Part shown: positions 21,694 through 30,361 of the stretch, piece after piece | Layout: each line of letters begins with the position of its first letter | Position numbering within the stretch: the first letter of the stretch is position 1 | From: Peptococcaceae bacterium | Lineage (GTDB): Bacteria; Bacillota; Desulfitobacteriia; Desulfitobacteriales; Syntrophobotulaceae | Reading direction: 5' to 3' | Length of the DNA stretch: 34,738 bases | Assembly: GCA_012839895.1 (NCBI GenBank) | Contig: DUML01000094.1 | Coordinates: 1 to 34,738, forward strand | Program-made: the position numbers and the translations under genes | Notes under the pieces: model-generated | Database searches by the model: none | Seen by the model: only the letters and a program-made list of their open reading frames with translations | What the model was told of the DNA's origin: nothing

Positions 21694-21749
21694 AAAAATA
21701 AAATGAACGGTTATTTTTAGACGATAAATGGTGTAGAAAAAATAACCGT
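21694..21749 (-). terminator. Rho-independent terminator after the response-regulator gene
   Basis: A perfect 12-base inverted repeat (acggttattttt at 21707-21718 and its complement at 21738-21749) with a 19-base loop is followed on the minus strand by TCATTTTATTTTTTT. It lies about 50 bases after the response-regulator stop codon. The stem is AT-rich, so efficiency may be modest. Confidence 0.6.
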
Positions 21750-21800
21750 CCAGGTTCAGAGACCAATTTTAGTCCGTATGTTAAATAACTTAGTGTTGCC

Positions 21801-22540
21801 TTATATACCGATGATCTCTTTCAGGGCTTTCCCGGCGTTACGGCTTACCGGTATACTTTCAAGATGATTGATAAGTTTTAAATTAAAAGTTTGATTAAAC
21901 ATAGGAATGATCTTTTCAATTTTATCGAGATTAATCAGAAAAGCTTTATGACAACGGGAAAAACCCCTATCAGTCAATTGCTTTTCCCAATAGTTCAAGG
22001 TATACCTGGTCTTATACTCCTTTTTTCCGTCACTGCCAAAACATTTCCGTCCTGGGCTTTAAAATATAAAATATCGGACGGCTTCAGTAATATAATTTCT
22101 TCGTTTTCCCAAACTAAAATCTTATTCTGACTAGACTTTAGGTATCTGCTTAACTCAGAAAAATTGTTATTATCCTGGGCAAATCTTTTTTCAATCTTAT
22201 CAATGGTCTGGCTTAACCTCTTTTTAGCCACCGGCTTTAAAATATAGTCCAGGGCATTAGCCTCAAAAGCCTTAATGGCATATTCATCATAAGCAGTTAC
22301 AAATACTATATAAGTATCCGGTTTTTTTGTCAGGATTTCTTCTGCTACAACAAAACCATTAATCTCCGGCATCTCAATATCTAAAAATACTACATCCGGC
22401 TGATAAGCAGCCAACTCCTTCAAAGCGCTAAGGGGATCGCTATAAGCTTGTTGAACCCGGATTTGAGCAAAACCCTTAAGAGCATATTTGAGCTCTTCCA
22501 AAGCCATTTCTTCATCATCAATAAGTATTGCTTTAATCAT
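21801..22540 (-). pseudogene. LytTR-family response regulator, broken by a one-base frameshift
   Basis: The first part (22540 to the shift) encodes a receiver domain: acidic pair D8/D9, phospho-acceptor D54 in FLDIEMP, and K102 in ILKP. The second part (to 21801) completes a LytTR DNA-binding domain (FSRCHKAFLINLDKI, ending IPVSRNAGKALKEIIGI). The two are out of frame at GAA AAA AGG (A6 run, plus-strand T6 at 22021-22026). With seven A the text reads EKKEYKTRYTLNYWEKQL, a normal LytTR, and the whole protein would be about 246 residues. As read, the product ends after ..KRSIRPGIP and lacks the recognition part. The ATG at 22540 has GGGAGGGG upstream and overlaps the kinase stop by eight bases (ATGATTAA), so the pair is translationally coupled. 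A homopolymer sequencing error, slippage-based phase switching or real loss are all possible. Confidence 0.85.
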
Positions 22541-25500
22541 TAGCAAATCCCCTCCCTTTGGTTTTATAAACAGTGACTGTAACCGTAGTTCCTTGGCCAA
22601 GGGCACTGCTAATACTAAGACCCTGACCGTAATAATACTTAAGTCTTTGATTTACATTTTGCAATCCTATCCCGGCCTCTTTGTTACCCCCGTTAAAAAT
22701 CCGTTCGATTTTATCTTCAGGCATACCTACGCCGTTATCTTTAACCTGAATAATCAGAGCATCTTTCCGGTCTTCAGCCCGGATTTCAATAATTCCACCC
22801 TCTTTAAGGGGATAAATGCCATGTCTTACCGCGTTTTCAACCAAAGGCTGGAGGATAAGAGGAGGGATTTGATAGTTAAGACCTGCAGGCAAATCAAACT
22901 TGACTTTTAATCTTTCGCCAAACCGGGCGCTTTCCAGATCAAGATAAGCTTTAATCAGGTCAAGTTCTTCCTGCAAAAGAATAAACCTATCCGTCTCGCT
23001 AAACCTAAATTTCCCCCGCAAATAGCAACTAAGCCCATCTAACAGTTCCCTGGCTTTTTCAGGGTCTTTACGGCAAAAACCCATAATAGTGTTGATAGTG
23101 TTATAAAGAAAATGGGGTTTAATCTGGGCCTGCAAAAAGCGCATTTCGGAACTCACCACTTCTCCCAAAGCGTGCTTTAAGGTCAGCAAAGTTTTTACCC
23201 TGGCCAGCATTTCCTGCTTATTAAAAGGTTTGGCCAGATAATCATTGGCTCCTACTTTCAATGCTTCAATTATATCCTCCTGACTATCCCGTACCGTGAG
23301 CATTAATACCGGCAGCTGCACCAAGGAGTATTCTTTCCTTATTAATTGACAGACTTCATAGCCTGATTTTCCCGGCAGCATAATATCCAAAACCACAAGA
23401 TCGAAGCATCCGTTTTTCTTAATCTTTTCTACAGCATCCATACCGTCTGAAGAACAAACAACTGCATAACCCTGCTTTTGAAGTTGGTTAGACAACACCC
23501 GTTGGTTAACAGGTTCATCGTCAACAACTAAAATTAGAGGTTTACCGGCAGCCATTTCGCTTGCCGGCAAGTTTAGGTCAGGTTTTTTAAGCGCCTGCTC
23601 TTGAAGTTTTATAGGGCCTGTTTCCTTTCCGCTTCTTACTTCTAATCCCTCAGAAGGTCTATTTTTCTCCTGTTTACCCGGAGCCAGCGGCAAAGTAAAA
23701 GAAAATGTCGACCCTTTCCCCGGCTCGGAATCCAGCTTGATACTCCCACCGTGGAGCTCTACAAGCTGTTTAGTAATAGTCAGCCCCAGGCCTACTCCAT
23801 ATTCCTTGGTCTTTGCTTCTACAATCTGCTCAAAAGAATTAAAAATGTTCTCTGCTTGTTCCTTAGGAATACCAATACCAGTATCTGTGACTGAAATCTC
23901 AACAAACCCTTCTTTTTTTTCAGCCGTTACTACAATGCTGCCTCGAGGAGTGAATTTTAGAGCATTGCCCACCAGATTATATAAGATTTGCAGCAAGCGG
24001 TTCTCATCAGCTTCAACATACGGCAGATCATCCGGTATTTCATTGCTCAGCTCAATTTCTTTATCCCAAGCTAAAGGCTGGCAAAGGTTTAAGACTACAT
24101 TGACTGCTTGTTTAATATCCACAGGCTTTTTGTCTAACGTTATATCCTTATTTTTAAGTTTGGAAAAATCCAGGATATCCTTAACCAGACCTGTTAACCG
24201 CCTGGCACAGGAAATAATTAAATTTAGATCGTATTTATGTTTATCGCTTAACTTCCCTGCGGCGCTTTCTTCCAAACCTTCCGCTATCCCGATAATACCG
24301 TTTAACGGAGTGAGCAGTTCATGGGAGACATTGGCCAAAAATTCATCTTTTAGCTTATCCATGGAAACAAGTTTGTCTTTCATTTGTTCAATAGTGGCAT
24401 AGGCATAAGCATAACGCCTGGAAAGCATAAAAGATTGGGACACAACGAAAATAAAAACTCCCAAGGGATACAGGTCGGGGAAACCCGCTTTTTCGCCGTA
24501 AAATAAGATATCATTTAAAGCCGCCAGGATAACCGGGCAAGTTCCGCCAATAATGATTAAAGCTCCGTTTCTTTTTCTCCAGGCAGCAAGGAGCAAGGCA
24601 TAAAGAATATAACTCCAAACAATCACGGTTATGATCTGGAAGGAGAGTAACAGCCTGCTGAAAAATCTAGCCGATGTCAACAAAACGATAACGGAATACC
24701 CTAAAGCCAGCAAATTATAAATATGGCAGGATTTTGGCGATACTTCTTCCGGAAATAAGGAATAGATAAATTGCAAAAACAGAGGCATGGCCAAATAAAA
24801 AGTAAAATACTCTATTTTTAAGACAATTTCCTGGGAAAGGTTAGGAAAATAATTTAAAATTAATATTTCCCCCACCAGGATAATCCTGAGCGCCGCCAAC
24901 AGACAAAATAAGCCGAAATATAAAGGTGATTTATCCTTGCGCCTTAAGGTGAAAAACATGAGATGATAAATCCCAATAATGAGCAAGGCCCCGAACAAGA
25001 ACAAATCCGTTATAAGCTGGCGTTCCCGGCCGGCGTGAATCTGGTCACTATTTCCTAAGGTAAGGGGTTGCCAAATCCCGCCCCGCCGGTGATTAAAATT
25101 AGAGACCTGGACAATAATTTCCAGTTCTCCCTTAGATTGTTTTAACTCAATTATTTGCGGATAGTATTTGGGAATAGCGCCTTCTAAAGTAGTGGATACT
25201 TCCCCCTGGGCAGAGAGCATTTCTCCATTAACCCACAATTTATGCGCGGTGGAAATCGAAGATATTCTTAAAGATTTCACACTCTCGCTGTCCGGTAAGA
25301 AGACTTTCAGGCGAAAAGTGGCATAACCGTTGCCGCCAAGTTTTTCTCCTTCCAACTGATAAGAATTCCAAGAGGCCGGAAGGCTGATGAGCCTTCGGGA
25401 AGGCAAGGTTTTTTCCTTTTCAAGAAAATCAGCCGGTTCCCAAAGCTCCTTCCAGTAAAATTCCCATTCGCCATTCAAATCGACATTACCCTGAGCGGTA

Positions 25501-25631
25501 AAATCCCATCCCCTTAAATCCAGAACCCCCTCCACAGCCTCAGGCGCTGTCTTCAAGGGCTGACAGCCGGTTAAACTTAAAGCCGAAATGATTATCGCTA
25601 TTAAGCTTAAATAAATGTAGGAACGCTTCAT
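22533..25631 (-). CDS. Hybrid sensor with two histidine kinase modules (7TMR-DISM, HisKA, REC, LytS-type kinase)
   Basis: 1,032 residues. The N-terminus has a lipoprotein signal with lipobox LTGC (C23), then an extracellular 7TMR-DISM-type beta domain (about 35-195) and seven membrane helices (about 207-405). HisKA follows with H437 in [11 protein letters not shown], and a HATPase domain (about 545-648) with N-box [16 protein letters not shown] and GVGLGL. A receiver domain (about 698-815) has D704/D705, D749 and K801. The end is a second kinase of the LytS/His_kinase class: [12 protein letters not shown] with H840, and a second ATPase domain with [14 protein letters not shown] and GIGLQN. 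The last module is the usual partner of LytTR regulators, and the LytTR gene overlaps the stop, so it should phosphorylate that regulator; HisKA presumably feeds the internal receiver. The start ATG follows GGGAGAAAGAG, ten bases after the GIDE gene. Confidence 0.92.
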   Translation of the reverse strand: MKRSYIYLSLIAIIISALSLTGCQPLKTAPEAVEGVLDLRGWDFTAQGNVDLNGEWEFYWKELWEPADFLEKEKTLPSRRLISLPASWNSYQLEGEKLGGNGYATFRLKVFLPDSESVKSLRISSISTAHKLWVNGEMLSAQGEVSTTLEGAIPKYYPQIIELKQSKGELEIIVQVSNFNHRRGGIWQPLTLGNSDQIHAGRERQLITDLFLFGALLIIGIYHLMFFTLRRKDKSPLYFGLFCLLAALRIILVGEILILNYFPNLSQEIVLKIEYFTFYLAMPLFLQFIYSLFPEEVSPKSCHIYNLLALGYSVIVLLTSARFFSRLLLSFQIITVIVWSYILYALLLAAWRKRNGALIIIGGTCPVILAALNDILFYGEKAGFPDLYPLGVFIFVVSQSFMLSRRYAYAYATIEQMKDKLVSMDKLKDEFLANVSHELLTPLNGIIGIAEGLEESAAGKLSDKHKYDLNLIISCARRLTGLVKDILDFSKLKNKDITLDKKPVDIKQAVNVVLNLCQPLAWDKEIELSNEIPDDLPYVEADENRLLQILYNLVGNALKFTPRGSIVVTAEKKEGFVEISVTDTGIGIPKEQAENIFNSFEQIVEAKTKEYGVGLGLTITKQLVELHGGSIKLDSEPGKGSTFSFTLPLAPGKQEKNRPSEGLEVRSGKETGPIKLQEQALKKPDLNLPASEMAAGKPLILVVDDEPVNQRVLSNQLQKQGYAVVCSSDGMDAVEKIKKNGCFDLVVLDIMLPGKSGYEVCQLIRKEYSLVQLPVLMLTVRDSQEDIIEALKVGANDYLAKPFNKQEMLARVKTLLTLKHALGEVVSSEMRFLQAQIKPHFLYNTINTIMGFCRKDPEKARELLDGLSCYLRGKFRFSETDRFILLQEELDLIKAYLDLESARFGERLKVKFDLPAGLNYQIPPLILQPLVENAVRHGIYPLKEGGIIEIRAEDRKDALIIQVKDNGVGMPEDKIERIFNGGNKEAGIGLQNVNQRLKYYYGQGLSISSALGQGTTVTVTVYKTKGRGFAND

Positions 25632-25641
25632 CTCTTTCTCC

Positions 25642-26430
25642 CTAGCCGAACAACATCACTGAGATGCCTATTATTCCTAAAGCTATCCCCCCAAAAAAAG
25701 CGAGTCTGGCTTTAAATTTATTGCTTTCCACTAAATCTGTCTCGCTCCTCACAGAGACTATAAAGGGTTTTTTGCGGTCCGAAGGTTTGCCTACCCAAAC
25801 TCTGCCGTTTTCCAAATAGGCTTCACCTAGGACATACAGAGAATGTCCCAAAGGGATGACGTTTTCCGTCATCCGGTAACCCAGTGTCCGCGCGCCCATC
25901 GGGTTAAAACGTAAAGCATCAAAAAAACTATATTGCTGCATCATATTCAAAGGCTCAAACCTATCAAAGTCTTTAAAGGTATCTAAATCCATTCCCGCAT
26001 CGCTTAGGGCAATATAGACTTGGTCGCCGGATACGGCATCTTTGAGAATCAGGTTGCCGGAGCTTTTTTGGCTGGATATTTGTGATTCCCTTTTCTCCAT
26101 TCTCTGCCGGGTATGACCTTTATCATCTTTATAGGTACATAGTTCTTCGTAGACTTGATAAAGCTCGGCCTGGTAATAAGCCACATTCCGTTTGCTGTAG
26201 GGAGTTTCCTGCGGTGTTCCCACATCTGCTATTCCTTTTAGCTCTACATACTCCCGGTAGCCGGTTAACCCGGCGGCTTCATTTTCTCTCAAGTTCTTTT
26301 CTACTTCGCCGATGGTAGAAGTTCGCATAAACTGGATTTCCAGATTCTTATTTTTAATGCGCCTGTGAACATATACACTGCAAAAGACACCCAGGGCAAT
26401 TAGGATTAAACCTATTATTATTGATTCCAT
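25642..26430 (-). CDS. GIDE-domain membrane protein (E3-ligase-like family)
   Basis: 262 residues with a membrane helix at each end (about 3-20 and 243-260) and a soluble middle. The middle resembles the GIDE domain of the mitochondrial MUL1/MAPL E3 ligase: a G-x-A-x-V-G-T-P-x-x-x-P-Y-S-K stretch (about 66-80), then V-A-Y-Y-x-A-E-L, and a late GRVWVGKP. There is no RING finger, so ubiquitin ligase activity is not implied; in bacteria the domain's job is not known to me. It sits 46 bases after pspA with a GGTGGGGG ribosome binding site and ten bases before the hybrid kinase. A role in membrane-stress sensing with PspA is inferred from context. Confidence 0.75.
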   Translation of the reverse strand: MESIIIGLILIALGVFCSVYVHRRIKNKNLEIQFMRTSTIGEVEKNLRENEAAGLTGYREYVELKGIADVGTPQETPYSKRNVAYYQAELYQVYEELCTYKDDKGHTRQRMEKRESQISSQKSSGNLILKDAVSGDQVYIALSDAGMDLDTFKDFDRFEPLNMMQQYSFFDALRFNPMGARTLGYRMTENVIPLGHSLYVLGEAYLENGRVWVGKPSDRKKPFIVSVRSETDLVESNKFKARLAFFGGIALGIIGISVMLFG

Positions 26431-26476
26431 ATTCTTTTACCCCCACCCTCTTGGTCCTTAAAAACTCTAAAGCAGG

Positions 26477-27145
26477 TCACTCCTTTGTTATTTCTCTCAT
26501 TAAACGGGCCAATTCCTCATCTGCGGCATTTTGTTTTTCCAGTTTAGCAAAGGGGTCTTCATCATTTCCTTCCCAGCCGGCTATTTCCAGCGCGGCATCA
26601 GCTTGGGCTTCCATCTGGGCAATTTTCCGTTCAAATTTTTCCATTTTGGCAAACGCTCCGTCACTGTCAACACCGCCAAGGGTCTCAGAAATGCTCCGGC
26701 GGGCTTCAGCCATTTGAGCCCGGGCCAGAAGCAGAGTTTGCCTGTTTCTGGCATCTTCCAGCTTGGCTTTCAGGTTATTGACTTGGTCGCGCATGGCATT
26801 CACTTGATTTTCCAACTGAGCATGCATTGCGCGATATTGTTTGATATTTTCGTCGAATCTAAGTTTCTCTTCTACCGCTTTTTTGGCCAGATCTTGCTCA
26901 CCGGCTTTTAGGGCAGTCTTAGCCCGCTCTTCCCACATTTTGGACTGCCCCTCGGCTGTTTCAATTTGCTTGCGCATTTGCCGCTCATTGGCCATAACCT
27001 GCCCCAAGCCCTGAATAGCCTTCTGCAACTGTTCTTCCATATCGATAATCATTTGTTTAAGCATTTTTTCCGGATCTTCGGCTTTGTCCAGTAAACCATT
27101 AATATTAGCTTTCAGTAAGTCAGCCAAACGTGAGAAAATAGCCAT
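26477..27145 (-). CDS. pspA: PspA/IM30 (phage-shock/VIPP1-like) membrane-stress protein
   Basis: 222 residues, the normal length for PspA/IM30. It starts MAIFSRLADLLKANINGLLD, the typical amphipathic helix that binds stressed membrane, followed by EDPEKMLKQMI and a long coiled coil to about residue 165 (heptads rich in Gln, Glu, Lys and Ala), and an acidic tail. PspA oligomers coat the inner face of the cytoplasmic membrane and limit proton leakage (family knowledge). The ATG at 27145 has a strong GAGGAGGAGG site. It is the first gene of the unit pspA-GIDE-kinase-LytTR. I found no pspF-like activator nearby and no clear SigW-type promoter. Confidence 0.93.
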   Translation of the reverse strand: MAIFSRLADLLKANINGLLDKAEDPEKMLKQMIIDMEEQLQKAIQGLGQVMANERQMRKQIETAEGQSKMWEERAKTALKAGEQDLAKKAVEEKLRFDENIKQYRAMHAQLENQVNAMRDQVNNLKAKLEDARNRQTLLLARAQMAEARRSISETLGGVDSDGAFAKMEKFERKIAQMEAQADAALEIAGWEGNDEDPFAKLEKQNAADEELARLMREITKE

Positions 27146-27330
27146 ATTTAAACCTCCTCCTCTTACTTAAAACAAAAATTGCTGCCTATCGCTTTTTAAA
27201 TTTAATATACAAAATAAATACCAACAATTCTAGACAAGAGCTTAAACTTTTACAAAATTAATGCAATATTAAAAAATACGCTAAATTAAAAGACTACCAA
27301 AATTAAAAAACAAGAAAAACAAACATTAAA

Positions 27331-27367
27331 GCAAAGCCCAAATCCTTAACCAACCAGGATTTGGGCT
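27331..27367 (-). terminator. Rho-independent terminator of the speA-speE unit
   Basis: A perfect 12-base stem (agcccaaatcct at 27335-27346 and its complement at 27356-27367) with a nine-base loop, followed on the minus strand by TTTGCTTTAATGTTTGTTTTTC. It lies 23 bases after the speE stop codon. The rest of the gap down to pspA (27146-27330) is AT-rich with only the pspA ribosome binding site recognisable. Confidence 0.85.
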
Positions 27368-27390
27368 GTAAGTTATATGAAAAATTCCCT

Positions 27391-28239
27391 TTAAGCATTT
27401 GCTAAAAGTTCGAGGACGTAAGTGGGTAAAGCAAAACAACCTTTGTGCAATTCTGTATTGTAATACTTAGTCTTTAAACCCAGGGCATTCCAAGCCTGTT
27501 CGTTCAAATCCCTTACTGGGTCGTACTTTTTGGATGCAAACCCGAAAAGCCAATGGCCCGAAGGATAAGTAGGAATGTGAGCCTGATAAACCCTGCAAAC
27601 AGGGAAAAGCTCCCGGATCCTCTTGTGGGCTCTTTGCATATCCTTGGCGTCCTCTTCATAATAGGGGCTCTCATGCTGGTTAACTAAGATTCCGTCTGAT
27701 TTTAAAGCTTTAAAGCAATTGCCGTAAAATTCCTTGGTAAAAAGCCCTTCTCCAGGACCAAAGGGATCAGTGGAATCAACAATAATTAAATCATAAGCAT
27801 TTTCTTTAGTCCGGACAAACTTCAAACCGTCTTCAAAATGAAGTTTGACCCTGGGGTCATCCAGCTTGCAAGAAGTCTGAGGCAAATACCGGCGGCAAAC
27901 ATCCACCACTTGTTGGTCAATTTCCACCATGTCGATGCTTTCAATCGTATCGTAGCGGGTCAGTTCCCGTACTGTCCCCCCGTCTCCGCCGCCAATTACC
28001 AAGACGTTTTTTACCCGGAGGTTCGTTGCCAAAGGCACATGGACAATCATTTCATGATAAATGAATTCATCCTTTTCGGTAAGCATCATCAACCCGTCCA
28101 AGGTAAAGAAAGTCCCAAACTCTTTGGACTTAAAAACATCAATTCTTTGGAATTCACTTTGTCCGGTATAAAGATGTTCATCCACTTTAATGGAAAACCG
28201 CGCAAAATCAGTGTGTTCCTCAGTAAACCATAGTTCCAT
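27391..28239 (-). CDS. speE: Spermidine synthase
   Basis: 282 residues, the standard length for SpeE. It transfers aminopropyl from decarboxylated S-adenosylmethionine to putrescine in the cytosol. Visible motifs are YHEM (61-64), the nucleotide-binding loop VIGGGDGG (81-88), acidic D107 or nearby in MVEIDQQ, and the catalytic DSTDPFGPGEGLF (155-167). The ATG at 28239 is eight bases after GGAGG; a second ATG closer to GGAGG is in another frame. The gene starts three bases after the speA stop, so the two are one unit. No S-adenosylmethionine decarboxylase gene (speD) is visible in the window, although SpeE needs its product. Confidence 0.95.
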   Translation of the reverse strand: MELWFTEEHTDFARFSIKVDEHLYTGQSEFQRIDVFKSKEFGTFFTLDGLMMLTEKDEFIYHEMIVHVPLATNLRVKNVLVIGGGDGGTVRELTRYDTIESIDMVEIDQQVVDVCRRYLPQTSCKLDDPRVKLHFEDGLKFVRTKENAYDLIIVDSTDPFGPGEGLFTKEFYGNCFKALKSDGILVNQHESPYYEEDAKDMQRAHKRIRELFPVCRVYQAHIPTYPSGHWLFGFASKKYDPVRDLNEQAWNALGLKTKYYNTELHKGCFALPTYVLELLANA

Positions 28240-28242
28240 TTT

Positions 28243-29724
28243 TCATTCCTCCACTATTTTGATATTATTAATCGCCATATCAGCCGTCCCGGTCAGAAAA
28301 CTGCCCTTTTCTTTAGCATAAGCAATATAAGCAATGATTTCTTTGGTGATTCTTTCTCCGGGAGCCAAAATTGGTATACCCGGCGGGTAAGCCATGATAA
28401 ACTCTCCGCTGATATAACCGGCGCTGGCTTCAATTGGCACAGAACGCTGACGGGCATAAAAAGCTTTCTGGGGAGTCATCACAACAACGGGATTAATATA
28501 CTCGTGTTCAAGCATCCCCGTTTTATCGCGCATTTTCAACCTTTTAATTTCCGAAAGGGATGAAACCAGGCGTTCCAAGGCCTGGGCATGATCCCCTACA
28601 GATATAATAGCTAAAATATTGCCAATATCACCAAATTCAATCTGAATATCATAATCATCCCTAAGTATATCATACACCTCAATCCCGGCGAGGCCAATAT
28701 CTCTGGTATGAACTGAAAGCTTGGTGCGGTCAAAATCAAATATGGAATCGCCATTAATAAGTTCGCTGGAAAAAGCATAATAGCCGCCAATCCTGTTTAT
28801 TTCTTCCCGGGCATATTCAGCCAAGGAAATGACTTTGGCGAAAATCTTCTTGCCGTTTAAAGCCAGGTTGCGGCGGGAAATATCTAAAGAAGTCAGAAGC
28901 AAATAGGAACCGCTGGTAGTCTGAGTAAGGTTAATAATCTGCCGCACATGACCAACATCCAGACGACTTCCAATTAAAAGCAAAGAACTTTGACTTAAAC
29001 TCCCTCCGGTTTTATGCATACTGACTGCAGCCATATCAGCCCCGGCCGCCATGGCACTTAAAGGCAGATCATCTCCAAAATAAAAGTGGGTACCATGAGC
29101 CTCGTCAACCAAAACATACATATTATGGCGGTGCGCCAGCTCGGTAATAGCCTTAAGATTGGAACAAATACCATAATAAGTAGGGTTATTGACTAATACT
29201 GCCTTAGCATCCGGGTTTTCTTTAATGGCTTTTTCCACATCGCTCAAAGCCATCCCCAGAGGTATCCCCAATTTTTTATTTACTCCGGGATTAACATAAA
29301 CCGGTATCGCTCCGCAGATAATTAAAGCATTAATGGCGCTTTTATGCACATTGCGGGGCATAATGATTTTATCCCCTTGTTTACAGACGCTCATAATCAT
29401 AGCCTGGACAGCCTGGGTAGTGCCGTTGACCATAAAAAAAGCGTGGTGAGCGCCGAAGGCATCAGCCGCCAGCTCCTCGGCTTCCTTAATAACGGAAACA
29501 GGATGCCCTAAATTATCAAGAGGTTTCATAGCATTGACATCCACTGCCAGGCACTTCTCGCCTAAAAATTCCCGCAATTCGGGGTTACCCCTGCCCTGCT
29601 TATGCCCAGGCACATCAAAGGGAACTACCCGCTTGGTTTTATAATTTTGCAGGGCTTCATAGATAGGTGCTTTACCTTGAAAGAGCTTAATATAAACCAC
29701 CGCCTTTAAGTGCGTAAGTTTCAT
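28243..29724 (-). CDS. speA: Orn/Lys/Arg decarboxylase, most likely arginine decarboxylase
   Basis: 493 residues, typical of the short Bacillus-type fold-I PLP-dependent decarboxylases. Motifs: PFDVPGHKQGRG (35-46), the substrate-pocket region FMVNGTTQA (97-105), DEAHGTHF (207-214), and the PLP lysine K238 in VSMHKTGGSLSQ. The C-terminal domain has QRSVPIEASAGYISGE. Next to speE and with agmatinase speB at 33648-34523, arginine decarboxylase giving agmatine is the best call; lysine decarboxylase cannot be excluded by sequence alone. The start is uncertain: the ATG at 29724 has AAGG touching it and no properly spaced ribosome site, and homologues usually begin nearer to APIYEAL (residues 19-25). 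It is preceded by a near-consensus promoter and a leader of about 70 bases. Confidence 0.9.
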   Translation of the reverse strand: MKLTHLKAVVYIKLFQGKAPIYEALQNYKTKRVVPFDVPGHKQGRGNPELREFLGEKCLAVDVNAMKPLDNLGHPVSVIKEAEELAADAFGAHHAFFMVNGTTQAVQAMIMSVCKQGDKIIMPRNVHKSAINALIICGAIPVYVNPGVNKKLGIPLGMALSDVEKAIKENPDAKAVLVNNPTYYGICSNLKAITELAHRHNMYVLVDEAHGTHFYFGDDLPLSAMAAGADMAAVSMHKTGGSLSQSSLLLIGSRLDVGHVRQIINLTQTTSGSYLLLTSLDISRRNLALNGKKIFAKVISLAEYAREEINRIGGYYAFSSELINGDSIFDFDRTKLSVHTRDIGLAGIEVYDILRDDYDIQIEFGDIGNILAIISVGDHAQALERLVSSLSEIKRLKMRDKTGMLEHEYINPVVVMTPQKAFYARQRSVPIEASAGYISGEFIMAYPPGIPILAPGERITKEIIAYIAYAKEKGSFLTGTADMAINNIKIVEE

Positions 29725-29799
29725 CCTTCGGAAGCGTACATCCTGCGCGCAGCAAAAGATTTTTGCTTATTTTTTGCTTCTATATTATTTTCTTCAGTA

Positions 29800-29828
29800 A
29801 ATATATTAAACAAAAGTAAGGATGTCAA
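29800..29828 (-). promoter_or_regulatory. Sigma-A-type promoter of speA-speE
   Basis: On the minus strand TTGACA (29823-29828), a spacer of exactly 17 bases, and TATATT (29800-29805). It lies immediately after the terminator of the upstream unit and about 76 bases before the speA ATG. The leader can form a short GCAAAA/TTTTGC hairpin and holds a six-codon ORF (29741-29721) whose TGA overlaps the speA ATG; neither has a good ribosome site. Confidence 0.85.
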
Positions 29829-29829
29829 A

Positions 29830-29875
29830 CCTGAAAAAATAAAAAGGGATGGAAGCATACAATTTCTTACCATCC
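29830..29875 (-). terminator. Rho-independent terminator after the phosphatase/small-ORF unit
   Basis: The stem GGATGG/CCATCC (29870-29875 with 29847-29852), extended by AAG/CTT with a one-base bulge, has a ten-base loop. On the minus strand it is followed by CTTTTTATTTTTT. It separates the upstream small genes from the speA promoter. The stretch 29876-30028 up to the small ORF is AT-rich, and I see no gene in it. Confidence 0.7.
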
Positions 29876-30028
29876 ATCTTTAGTTAAAAACATTTAATAA
29901 TTTTACCAAAAAAACTTTCTAAATCAATTGCCACATATTTTTTATTAAATAACCTTATAACACCATATTAAATGTAGTTAATGTAGTTAATGCTGTTGGC
30001 TTGATTCCATTAAACTTCGATGGCAGGA

Positions 30029-30163
30029 TTATTTATGAGAAGGGTCGCCGTTAAAGTTTAACTCCTGAACATTGCGTTCTTTTTGCTTGTCATATTCTGA
30101 ATAAATTGGGTCCCGGACAGTCAAGGATGTTTTGGCCTTAGGGTTCTTTTTATGTTTGCCCAT
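30029..30163 (-). CDS. Small hydrophilic protein of 44 residues, unknown function
   Basis: The minus-strand ORF starts at ATG 30163 and ends at TAA 30029-30031. The product is very basic at the start (MGKHKKNPKAK) and mixed acidic later (RDPIYSEYDKQKERNVQELN). It has no membrane segment and no cysteine. GAAAGGG lies nine bases before the ATG. The codon choice and balanced composition look coding, but I recognise no family. It overlaps the end of the preceding ORF (30121-30342) in another frame, so at most one of the two may be translated over the shared 43 bases. Confidence 0.5.
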   Translation of the reverse strand: MGKHKKNPKAKTSLTVRDPIYSEYDKQKERNVQELNFNGDPSHK

Positions 30164-30342
30164 AAAATCCAGCCCTTTCTTAAGTTAATTTCGAAAATAT
30201 TATTCACCAAATAGCGCTGTTTTATAAAACAATCACCTTTACGCCTAATAAGTCGTTTTTCAAATAATCTTAACGTCTTATAAGTCTTTACGGCTATGAA
30301 GCTCCCAACAGTCATAAAGCAAAATAAAAATTTTATAAGCAT
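30121..30342 (-). CDS. Possible small membrane protein of 73 residues, unknown function
   Basis: The ATG at 30342 is preceded by AGAAAGG with five bases of spacing and starts 19 bases after the phosphatase stop. The first part is hydrophobic (MLIKFLFCFMTVGSFIAV, one likely membrane helix), followed by a basic segment (KTLRLFEKRLIRRKG). The last third overlaps the 44-residue ORF and looks less like real protein. A reading that starts further upstream at 30396 is possible but has no ribosome site. I assign no function. Confidence 0.35.
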   Translation of the reverse strand: MLIKFLFCFMTVGSFIAVKTYKTLRLFEKRLIRRKGDCFIKQRYLVNNIFEINLRKGWILWANIKRTLRPKHP

Positions 30343-30361
30343 ATCTACCTTTCTGAGAACT

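Noticed and set aside
21702-21712. Possible LytTR binding site ACCGTTCAT on the minus strand, at the foot of the terminator
   Set aside because: It fits the nine-base LytTR consensus, but the usual second direct repeat 12-13 bases away is missing, and it lies within the terminator stem.
22019-22027. dnaX-type programmed frameshift at the A6G run of the LytTR gene
   Set aside because: The run is not in the A-AAA-AAG register relative to the incoming frame and I see no downstream stem or pseudoknot; homopolymer length change is simpler.
23737-24402. Plus-strand ORF of 221 codons opposite the hybrid kinase
   Set aside because: It is antisense to conserved HisKA/ATPase motifs and has no ribosome site.
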